Assembly (NCBI GenBank): GCA_026770575.1 | Contig: MU657174.1 | Location: 331,329 to 374,074, forward strand | Source: Pelagophyceae sp. CCMP2097 | Taxonomy: Eukaryota; Sar; Pelagophyceae | DNA: 42,746 nucleotides | Direction of reading: 5' to 3' | Part shown: positions 28,890-39,036 of the stretch, one piece after another | Numbering within the stretch: position 1 is the first letter of the stretch | How the letters are laid out: every line of letters starts with the position of its first letter | Notes under the pieces: model-generated | Told to the model about the DNA's origin: nothing | Seen by the model: the letters and a program-made list of their open reading frames with translations, nothing else | The model's database searches: none | Position numbers and translations under genes: made by a program

Positions 28890-31800
28890 ATGGGTGCCGT
28901 GATGGATGAACAGATGGGCTACACGACAGGCATCCGAAAGCACGGCGACATGGGACTCAAGCTCATAGAGGTCGAATCCATGCCCACGTGCTTCCCGGAC
29001 GTCGCAGACTGCCTCTCCACGCTCCTCAGGTCGCCCGACTTCCGAAGAGCATTTGTCGACTCGTGCGTCCCGCCTTTGCAAAGGCCCGTGTTGGGGTCGG
29101 GTTTGCGAGCGTCAAACGCAGGCTGACCGTCGACGAGCGGGGCGCTTTACGCTTCGTGGACAAGGCGGCGCAGCTCTTCGCGCTGAGCAAGGGCCGAGAG
29201 CAGGAAAAGGCTCTAAGACTGGCAGCGCATCTCTTTAAGACGTTCGTCGGCCGGCGCCGCATCGACGGCGTGGGCCAGCACGACCGCACGGAAGCCACGG
29301 CGGCCGTCTGGGCGCGGGCCAACGAGCGCGTCCAGGTCAAGTCGTATGCCGTCCTCGACGAAGTGATGCAAGTCGCCGCGCAGCGCCGCCGACTCCTCTC
29401 CCTCGACGCTTTACCTCGCCTCGTGAAGCGCGACCCGGGCGTCCTCGACTTGGCAGAGGAAGACCCGGAGACGGCCGAGGACGCGCAGGTTTTGGACGCA
29501 GTGCGCTTTGTTCGCGCGCTGGAGGGCAGCTGGGTCGAGTTTTTCAAATCAGCCTGTTCGCACCTCGGCGTGCCCGTCGCTCTAAGTGACATGGCCGCGC
29601 CCGGCGCGCCCATGATCTTCGTCAACGACAACTTCTGCAGGATGACGGGCTACGCCAGAGGCGAATGCGAGGTAAGCGCCGCCGGGAGCCGGGCCGCCTC
29701 TTCCGGCGATTGCGCTCACGCGACGTTTTGCGTAGGGCCGCAACTGCCGGTTCCTGCAGGGCCCGTCGACGGACCCCGAGGCGCTGGGCGTGCTGCGGCG
29801 CGGCCTGCGGAGCGCCGAGCCGAGCCACGTGTTGCTGTCCAACTACAGAAAGGACGGCCAGATTTTCCGCAACCTGCTCACGCTGCGACCGACGTTCGAC
29901 GCCGACGGCATTTACCGCTACAGCATCGCCGTGCAGTACGAGCTCGACGACGCCGGCCTCGCGCCCGCGCGACGGCTGCGGCTTTTAGACGACCTGCTGT
30001 GCAGTTTCCCTGTCACCATCCCCGTAGACTCGCTGCCTGCGGTGGTGGCTGCGGAGCGGGACGAGGGCGACCACGCTAGGGCCATGCGCCTCCGGTGCAC
30101 CTTTGGCTGGACGCGCATAGAATGCATCATCAACCCCGTCTCTGCCGTAAGGCGCCTCGCCTCGGGCGGCGCGACGCTGCGCATCTTAGAAGAGTCGGCC
30201 TGCGGCGTCGGCAGCGCTCTGGCCGACTTCGACCTGCGCGTCTGGGCCAAGCAGGGTGCGACCGACGACGCGTACTCGCAGGCGGCTCTGGACCGATTAG
30301 CTTTCGACTTTTTACCCGAGCTCGTCACCGCAACAGAGGCGGCGCACCTCGCTTTGGCCATCGAGCCGCTGGACGGCCGAATCGAAGACGTCTTTGTGGG
30401 CTATTTGGGCCAGACGATGTCGGCTTCAAGATTGGGCGTGACCGTGGCAGACATGCGCACAGCCGGCCTGCCGCTCGTTTATGCAAACAAGAAATTCTGC
30501 GCCATGGCCGGCATCCGATTGGAAGACGCCGTGGGCCACAACTGCCGCCAGTTGCAAGGGCCCGCGACGCAAGATTATTTAGTAGAAGAGCTCTCGAGAG
30601 CTTTGCGGACCAAGAGCTCCGTCCTCGTCAAGCTCTTCAACTACCGCCGCGGCAAGGCGTTTCAGAATCTGGTGGCGCTGCACCCGGTCTTCGACCACGA
30701 GGGCCGCTATACCTTTCAGGTGGGGTTTCAAATCGACATGGACGCGCCCGATGTGGAAGAGAGGTTGGTCGATTTAGAGCAACTTCTCAGCCTCATGCCT
30801 TTAACGCTGGACCTTTCGTCGCAAGACGAGCTGGACGCTCTACCGCACACTTTGCCCGCGGCGCGGCCGTCGCCGCGGCGCGCGTCGCGGCCGCAGACGC
30901 CGCGGCGAGGGCCTCGAGCAAAGGCCGTGACGCCGCGCGTGGCCTTGGAGCGCGAGTCCATCGAGGCCATTTCTCAGCTGACTGCTTTAAAGTGGCTGGA
31001 GACTCGCGATACTGTCATGAAGACGCTGATGAAGCGGCCTTCTCTGGTCCGCGACGCTTTTCAAGCGTTTTGCGCCAAGCGTTCTCGAATGGCGCGGCTG
31101 CTCTTCAAGTGCTGGGGGCAGTGCGAACTCATCCTGTGCGCCGACTCTGGTCTGGAGCAACGGAACATTGCGAGAAGGTTGCTGAGCGAATACGACGAGA
31201 ATCCACTCTATCTCTTCAACTCGACCGAGGTCCCAGTCGGCGACCTCTCAAAGGCCAACATGGACTGGCAGGCCATGTTCGCCGCCGTGCCGGACCTGCA
31301 GCAAAAGTGCCTGCGCATCCTCTCGAGGCACGTCTTCAACAGCTTTGTCCGCGACACGGCCGGGTTCTCCATCCTATGCGCGCAGTTGCTGGGCCACCCG
31401 CCTCTCGCGGCCATCGAGGCGGCCGAGGCGGCGGCGGAGCGGCGCAACGACGACGATTCTCTGGCGTCGCACGCTGCGATGCAAGAAGACGTCTTAGTCG
31501 ACGTCGAGGCGCCGAGCGTGGACCCGGACTTTTACACCGCGGCGCACGATGCCTCGAGAGGCGTCTCCTTCCTCTCCCTGCAGCGCGACGCCTCCAAGGT
31601 GAATCGCGCATCGCTGTGGCAGCACATGACGCAAAACGCGCTGAATGAGACGATGAAAAGCATCTTAAACGTCGAGCGAGAGCAGCCCCCGGCGGACTCG
31701 CGCTGCCGCGCCGTCAAGCTCGGCGACGACGACCGCCACCGCCGCTCGTCGGACAACTGCGGCTCGCCGAACAACGTCTTCGCGCATTCGGAAGGAGATG

Positions 31801-33932
31801 AAGGGAGTGGCTCGGTGGACAACGACCGGCCTCGCACGCTCGACGGCGACGCCTCGCACTCGTTGGAGTCGGAGCACCTGGAGCCCGTCCAGATCTTTGC
31901 AGACGAGGCGGCTGCGTTCAAGGCCGCGCGCGCCGCGCGAGCCGCCGCACAGCCGTTGGCGGGCCTCCCGCAGATGATGGCGCGCAAGGCGACGCCGCCG
32001 CGCAGTATGTCAATGCGGGCCGTCGTCAGCGTGCACGCGGTCGCGCCGCCGGCCAAGTCGCCCACACGGACCGTGGGGTTTGCGGCCGTGGGGTCCGCGA
32101 AAAAGGTGGTGACGTTGTTGAAGAACCCAGACCTGACCATCCGGGCAGTCATCTTAGAAGGCGGCGACGACCCGCGGCGGCCGAATGACGCCTCGGACCC
32201 TGCTGTTTTGGCCGCGTGGGCGGCGGCGCTGGACGACGCCTACGGGGCGGGGACTGCCGACGTCGCGGGCCGCCTCTTGCGCGACAACGCCGACTACGCC
32301 GACGCTTCCAAAAAGGCGTGGTGCCAGCTGAGGCAGGGCCTGACGCTGCTTTTGCAGCCTCTGTGCTTCGACGGGCGGACCAAGGCCCGCCTCGTCGTCG
32401 CCGTGGGAGACAACGCCTCGCTGCCGTCGCTCGCCGTCCTGTCTCGCTTTTTGAAGCTCGCGCCGACGGGCTGTTTAGAAGGCGAGCTGGCGGTGCTCCC
32501 CGACGACGGCTATGAGGCGCCCGCACCCGCGCCCGACGACATCGCCGGCTATATGACGGCTTTGACGCTCGTCGACAAAGTCGCGCCCGTCGTGCCGCAC
32601 TACGCTTTATCGCCTGTTGTGCGCCGCGCGAGCTCGCGCAAGAGCGTCTTTTCCGAGAGCGGCGCGCTCATGGTCTCGCCGCAGCGGCCTTCGACGGCGC
32701 CGATCAACCGTTCGGCGAGGTCGCCGCGCGGCCAGTTCGCCGCGACGCTGGCCTTGACCGAGGGCGGCGGCGGCGGGTCGACCATCGACGCGACGATCAT
32801 GGAGTCCAAGCCTTTGGAGAGCGTGGCGGCGAGGCACTTGCGCGGCGTGATCAACTCGCGGCTCGACACTTATCTGGAGACGCGGCGGCAGAAGCACGAG
32901 CGCGAGCTCGACGAGCTCTTGAGCGGCGACCACGACGGCCAGGCGTCGGTATCCGTGTGGTCGACGACGAACACTTTGAGAGGGGCCGTTTCCGAGCGCA
33001 ATGCTTTACGGCGCGACGGTTTGACGGAAAAGGCCATGGAGCTGGACCCCATCATTGCCAAGCTGCAGGCCGAGCATAAGAAGGAGCAAGAAGCCCGATT
33101 CGAGCGCGCCTTGACTGAAGCGCAGAAGCGTTTGGACGTGACGCACCGCAATCGTTTGAGGCAGCTGGCGAACAAGCAGAAGCAGGAGTTGATGGCTTTA
33201 GAACGCGAGGCCAAGGCGGGCATCGACGCTTTGAAGGAGGAGCAGCGCAAGCGCCAGGACTGCTTTGTGGAGGAAGTCATTCAAAGAGTCACTTTGGACG
33301 GCCAGTCCGACGAGGTCGAGGACGAGGCGCGCCCCGCTGCCGCCGCCGCGGGGCCGATGGACCTTGTCGACTCGCCGGCGTATCTTGCGACGCAGCAAAA
33401 GTTTACCATCCGCGCCTCTACAAAGCCGCCCGAGATGATCCGTCAACTCAAGATCGCAAAGCATCTCCGGCGCAAGAAGCGCTACCTCGAGGCCGACGAG
33501 TGCGAGCGAATCGCGCGCGATCTCGATTTGGGCATGGCGAAGCGTCTATGCGACAACGCAAAGAAGGCTGCCACGGGCCGCAAGCTCGCAAACCTCGTCG
33601 TCAACCAGTCCTCCGCGCTGTCGGCGCTGGAGCGGCGACACGAGTCTAGGGCGCAGTCGATGCAGGCGCGCCACGACCGCGCCGCAGGGAACTTGGCCTC
33701 GCTGTGCGGCGCCGAAGTGCAAAAGCTGACAAAGTCGCTGCGGGACAAGTTCAAGCGCGCCGACGAGGTGCCCGACGCCGCGGAATTCCTCGCCGACGAA
33801 GACGGGCCCGTCGAGGCCGGCCGCGTCGAAAAAGCGCCGCTGAAGAAGCTCCAGCACGCCCCGCCCGGCCGGTCACCGCAGCCCGACGCCGCCAAGCGAA
33901 GAGGCGGCGGCTTCGCCAACGCAAAGGCCTAG
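28890..33932 (+). CDS. RGS-LOV-LOV-RGS-coiled-coil protein, 1646 aa (candidate blue-light regulator of G signalling)
   Basis: Exons 28890-29083, 29122-29671 and 29736-33932. Residues about 35-170 resemble an RGS domain (DCLSTLLRSPDFRRAFVD, KALRLAAHLFKTFV, LDEVMQVAAQRR). LOV1 (about 205-325) has FVNDNFCRMTGY, GRNCRFLQGP with the photoactive Cys at 252, NYRKDGQIFRNLLTL and a terminal Gln. LOV2 (about 470-583) has YANKKFCAMAG, GHNCRQLQGP with Cys 518, NYRRGKAFQNLVAL and GFQID. A second RGS-like helical domain spans about 655-800 (VRDAFQAFCAKR, FAAVPDLQQKCLRILSRHVF). A Ser/Pro-rich linker and long coiled coils (about 1285-1420 and 1480-1580) complete it. LOV domains bind flavin and sense blue light; RGS domains speed GTP hydrolysis by G-alpha. 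The first intron uses a GC donor, the second GT. The gene follows a K+ channel gene on the same strand. Confidence 0.88.
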
Positions 33933-34187
33933 CTTTAAACCGCCGCCGCGCCGCTTTGAGCCGCCGCAGACGCGGCGCATCGAAAAATAAATCTCACTCT
34001 TACCACTGTCGTCCACCCTCGTCGAGGCCGACGCCGCGGCGGCGTGCCTCCGAGTCGTCGTTTCCAGCACTCCGTCCTCGCTGTCCTTTGGCGAGGGACA
34101 CCCCAGTGACTCTCGTCTCACCTCATCGACGCCGTGAGACAGCGCTCACAGCGCCAAACGTTCGCCGAAGGCGACGGTCCCAAGGAA

Positions 34188-35236
34188 ATGGCCGGCGTCA
34201 AGGGCGTGGCGGCGGTCGCGGCGCTGGCCTGTGCCGCGGTCCTGGCCGCGGCGTGGCGCCGGCGCCGCCTCGAGCTCGCCGCCTCGGAGGTGATCGCCCG
34301 GACCAAGCGCGAGGCCTCTCGCAAGCGGAGTAAGGCCAAGGTCGTCCAGCTGAAACGGAGCAAGGCCAAGCTCGCGCTCGTGCGCCTCGCCAAGGCAAGC
34401 CCTTTGATGGCTCTGCGCGGGAACTCAGCGTCGTCTGGCAGGCGCGCTTCGAGGAGCAGCAGCAAGGCCATGAGGCGCGCCCGTCGCGCCCTTTGGCGCC
34501 CGCGCCGGCTTGTGGCCCACGCGTGCGACCGGCGCTCTGGCAGGTGAAGCTCGTGGCGCCGACGAGTCCTTCTCCGCCGGAGCTCATCGAGCAGACGCTG
34601 CGCGACTTGGAGAGGCTCCTCGTCCTCGAGCGGGAAGACGGCGCCACGGGGCCGCTCAAGCACGTCGTCGACCTCGGATGTGAGGCCGCTTTTTGCGCGT
34701 GCGGCTGACCGTCTGGAAATGCGCCACTAGGTGGCGACGCTCGATGGCGAGGGCCTTCTTGCGCGAGCAGCATGTGATAGGCGGAGGCGACAGACCAAAC
34801 GCAGGCTCGTCGCCGCCTGCGAGTCGTACCGCTGCACCGGCCTCGGCTACGACATCGACGAGGTACCTTTGTCGACGCCTCCGCTCCCCGTCACGCCGCC
34901 TCGCACTAGGACCGGCTCGCGGCGGCGGACGTTGCGATTGCGTCGTCGCGGCTGGCGGCGCGCGTGCGCGTCGTGCACGCCGACCTGGCGTCGGCGCCGC
35001 TGGGTGACGCGGACGTCGTCGTGGCCTACCTCTTTCGCGACGGCTGCAAGAAGCTGCGCGCGCGTTTGGAGCGCGACCTCAAGCCGGGCGCCGTCGTCGT
35101 AGCCGTCGGCTTCGCCATGCGAGGCTGGGTGCCCCTGTCAGACAGGAAACTCCACGCCCTCGCCGTCCGCATCTACCGACCCACACGCCTCGTCCAACCC
35201 GACAGCCCACCGACTTGGGAGGGGGTGCTCTCATAA
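34188..35236 (+). CDS. Membrane-anchored class I SAM methyltransferase, FAM173/ATPSCKMT-like, 276 aa
   Basis: Exons 34188-34379, 34442-34679, 34731-34746 (only 16 nt), 34805-34862 and 34910-35236 keep frame. An N-terminal hydrophobic helix (VAAVAALACAAVLAAAW) is followed by a very basic stretch. The methyltransferase part has PSPPELIEQTLRDL, motif I as VVDLGCGDARWLVAAC (assembled across the 16-nt exon), acidic end of strand two in YDID, VRVVHADLASA, and DADVVVAYLFRDGCKKLR with LKPGAVVVAVGF. An N-terminal anchor and a D-x-Y-L-type motif IV region recall FAM173 protein-lysine methyltransferases of mitochondria; this subfamily call is moderate. The gene is convergent with the repeat protein, only 60 nt away. 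Confidence 0.8.
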
Positions 35237-35296
35237 AGTTGCACTCTACGAGTCATCCGTGCTCCGACCTTGCACGCCAGCGACGTTGGAAGTGCC

Positions 35297-38200
35297 TTAT
35301 GTACTTCGCGATGCGACCCTTGCGAGATCGGCGACGAGGGGTTGGAAGACGGCGGTGAGCGCGCCCGTGGCGGCCGTGAGCTTGGCGTCGAACTTAGACG
35401 TTGTTTCCCCAAGTTTTCGCGTGTCCTCCGTCACCGCGGAAACGCGCGATTCAATAGACGCCACTTTCGCCTCGGCGTACTTCTTCAGCTCGAGGCGCTG
35501 CGCGATTGCGTCGGCGAGGCCGCGCGTTTGCTCTGCTAAACGGTCCGTTTGCTCTGCTAAACGGTCCTCTAACTTTTGTACGCCGTCCGCGGGCGCGAGC
35601 AGGGCCTGCTTCGCCGAGGAAAACTGCAACTCCGCCGCCAACGCCACGAGCCTACTCGACCGTCAGACACGTTGACGCGCCGACGATCGCACCTCGAGTC
35701 GGCCTTTGTGGCGGCGTCGGCGTGCGTTTTGAGCGTCACGCGGTCGGCAATCGACTTTGAATGCTCGTCGCGCAGCGCCGCCAGCGCTGTAGTTGCCGCG
35801 ACGAGCCTAGTGCGATCTCTTCCGAAGGCGTCGGCGTCGGAAGCGTCGGCAACGCGCCTGGCGTCGAGCTTGACGGCGTCTGCGGCGTACACTGCCGACT
35901 TCCATGTCGCGTCGGTGCTTTTAGCCAGCGCCTCGGCGGCCGTCGCCCGGGCCTCGTGCTTCTTCAAGCTCTGGTCCTGCGCCTCGGCCCGCGCCTCGGC
36001 GGCCGCGAAACGGGCCTGCGCCGCGTTTTGCACCGCAACGGTCTCCGCGGCGTGCGCCGCAACGGCCTCTGCGGCCTTTGCCACAGTCGAGTCGACGTGC
36101 AGCTTGAGCGCCGCGTCCATCGCGTCGGCGCGCGCCGCCGCCGCCGCGCGCGCCGCGGGGAGGAGGTCAGTTTCGATGGCGGCAATCTTGGCCGTCAAGC
36201 TGCTCTCCGCAAGGCTACGCGCCTTCAAGTGGTCCTGCATCGCCGCGTCCACGCGCGCAGCCTCGCCGAGCAGTCTGGCGTCGAGCGCCGCAGCCGCCGT
36301 TGCAAAGTCCGCGCTTAGCCTCGACGTGGACGCTTTGAGCTCCATAGCGACCGTTTCTGCCACCGTCGAAGCTCTCGTGCCGTTCCCGACCATTTGCGCC
36401 TCGAGGGCGCGGTGCGTCGCCGATAGAGCTTGCTTGAGTTCGCCCACGGCGGCGTCGTGCCTTCTTAACGCCGCGGCGTTTTCGGCGTCGACGTACGTTT
36501 GCAGGACCGTAGACACGTTTGCAACGCCAAAGTCAAAAGACGCCTCCGCCGCCGCGCCCCAGGCCGCCGTCGCGGATTCTAGCGCCGCGACGTCGCTCGC
36601 GATGCCCGCCGCGAGCGCCGAAAGCGCGGAGGCGTGCTTGGCGTCGGCGGTTGCGTTTAAGTGATTCACGTACGCCTCCAGTGAAACCGACGCATTCAAC
36701 ACATCCGCCTCCAGCGCCGCCACGGCGCCGTCGTACTTCGACACAACGGCCGCTTCCTTGCGGTCGACGTACGCCTCGAGGGAAGTCGAGGCGCTTTGGA
36801 GGTCTGCATGTAACGTTGCCACAGCGTCGTCGTACTTCTCCGTCAGCGATTGCGCCGTCGAGGCGACGTAATCCTCGATCGAATTCGAGGCGTTCCTCGC
36901 GTCGGCGGACAACGAGGCCACGGCGCCGTCGTACTTGACGGTGAGTGAAGCGCCCGTCGCGACGATAAAAGCTTGGATAGATGTAGAAGCATTCCGGAGA
37001 TCAGTATAGAGTGCTGTGACAGCGCCGTCGTATCTCAAGGTTGAAGCTGCGTCCGTCGCGACGACAAAGGCTTGGATGGATGTTGAAGCGTTCCGGAGGT
37101 CCGTCGAGAGAGATGCCATGGCGCCGTCGTATCTCGAAGTCAGAGCCGCACCCGTCGCGAAAACGAACGCTTCGATGGATGTTGACGCGTTGGCGACGTC
37201 TGCTGATAAATATGCCACGGCGCCGTCGTACTTGACGGTCAAAGCCGCGCCGGTCGCGGCGATTGAGGCTTCCGTCGCCGTCGACGCTGTCAAGAGGTCG
37301 GCAGCGAGCCCTGCGAAAGCAGCGTCGTACTTTGTCGTGACCGCGGCGTGGATCCGGTCCGCGTGCGCTTCGACGGCGCTGGAAGCGTTGGCGAGGTCGG
37401 TTGATAAAGTTGCCACGGCGCCGTCGTACTTGAAACGGACGGCGACGTCCATGCCATCGAAATGCGCCTCGAGCGTCTGCGAAGCGTTCAAAATGCCCGC
37501 CGACAATTTTGACAATGCAACGTCGTACTTTGCCGTCATCTGTAGACTCGTTTCGTCGACGTAGGCTTGGATGGAAATCGACGCGTTTGCGAGACTCGAA
37601 GACAGAACCTCCAACTTTGCGTGCACGGCCGCGTCTCGCAAGCCCGCCGCCGCCTCCGCGGCATTCGACGCTTTTGTGGCGTCGTCGGTCAACAGAGCCA
37701 CAGCGCCGTCGTACTTTAAAGTCATGCCGCCGTGACTTTCGACGAAGAACGCCTCGAGCGCAGTCGACGCGGTGGACGCGTCCGCCGCGAGCCTGGCCAG
37801 CGCGCCATCGAACTTGGATTCCGACGCGGCCCTTTCGACGCCGAGGCGCGCCGAGAGGTCCGTCAGGTCGGCGAGCGACGCCGCGGCCGCCGCAGCCACC
37901 AGGGCCCGGGCCTGCGTTTCTTCCGTCAGACCTCTCAAAGGCCCCGCGAGCGCACCTCGGCGGCGCCGTCTGCGAGCGCGGCGCCGAGCGTTTTCGACGC
38001 CTTAGCGACGTCGCTCGAGAGCGTAGCGATAGAGGCGTCGCTCCGGAGCGCGGACTGCACCATTGATTCCTCGAGCTTGAGTGCGGCGGCCGCGAGGTCC
38101 GTCGACGCTGTCAGAGCCAGCGTCGCGACGGCGCCGTGCGCCAGCGCAACGTCGGCCTGCAGCGCCGCCGATGTGGTCGCGAGCGCCTGCGCCGCGGCAG

Positions 38201-38817
38201 CCGAAGCGTCCGCAAGCGCCTGCGCGGAGGCGGCGACGGCGGCGTCGTGCCGCAGGCCAAAGTCGTCAAGCCGCAGCGCGCTTTGCGCCGCCGCGTCGGC
38301 GGCGCCGCTCTCAAGGCGCACGACGCCGTCGGCCAAAGCGGCCAGCGCGGCGTCGACGGCTGCATCGCGCGCGGCGCCGGCGGCCGTCTGCTCGGCCGCG
38401 GCCGCGGACTGTGCGGCCGCTACCGCCGTCTGGTTCGCCCAAGCCTCGCCGCGCACGCCCTCGATCAGCGCCGCCAGCCGGCCCTCGAGCGCCGACGACC
38501 TATAAAGCGGCCCTCTGGTCTCCACGCCGCGCCAACGATGGCCGCTCCTCCGGTGCGACGACCGTGCTCTCTCAAGAAGTATCGGTCGTCGCATGGGCAA
38601 CGCACGTCGGTTCGGCGGCCTCGAGCGCGGCGGCGACGATTTGCGGCGCGGCGGCCTCTATCATCAGTCGGACTTCGGCCAACAACTCGGCGCGCTGCGC
38701 CGCAGAAAAGCCGCCCTGGCTGTTCAACGGGCCGCCGTAGCCGTCCAGGATGACTATCGCGCCGCCGCCGCCGCGAACCAGCAGCAGCGGCGCGAGCCAC
38801 CGCACCCAGCGCCGCAT
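35297..38817 (-). CDS. Secreted 33-residue-repeat protein with repeated N-glycosylation sequons, 1109 aa
   Basis: Exons 38817-38606, 38499-37956, 37911-35693 and 35651-35297, all GT-AG, join in frame. The start MRRWVRWLAPLLLVRGGGGA is a signal peptide (a second ATG lies 36 nt upstream). Nearly everything else is Ala-rich amphipathic helix. The central third is built of 33-residue units of pattern KYDGAVAxLSADxxNASTSI then EAFVxATGA. Asn-Ala-Ser occurs at the same place in about eight units, a standard N-linked glycosylation sequon. Thirty-three is three times eleven, as in apolipoprotein-like or LEA-like helices. The C-terminal part is conventional coiled coil (QKLEDRLAEQTDRLAEQT). No enzymatic domain. 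An extracellular, cell-surface or vesicle-coat structural role is inferred. No family recognised. Confidence 0.85.
36660..37740 (-). repeat. Array of about eleven 99-nt coding repeats
   Basis: In-frame 99-nt units inside the secreted protein, best conserved between about 36900 and 37350. Each begins with KYDGAV-like residues and most contain NAS. Unit sequences differ at many third positions, so the array is old and under protein-level selection rather than a fresh expansion. Confidence 0.85.
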
Positions 38818-39036
38818 CTTTGCAGAGGACACTACTCCATTTAGCGATCGCATCGGGTTTTGAGGTCTGAAATGCTACCCTGAAGGGCTTCTCTAAACCG
38901 CGACGTTCGGGCCCGCGCGCGGCAGTGCAGTGAGTGAAATGGGAGGTTAAAGTATCGGGGGTTAAAAGTATCGGGGTGTGCCATCGGAGGTCGCGTTCTT
39001 CGCGCCGCTCGAGCGGGCTCTTTACAGTCGTGTGCG

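Noticed and set aside
30095..31648. A 517-codon plus-strand frame within the LOV/RGS gene
   Set aside because: Same strand, shifted frame, inside a continuous 4.2-kb exon with clear LOV motifs. It is a shadow.
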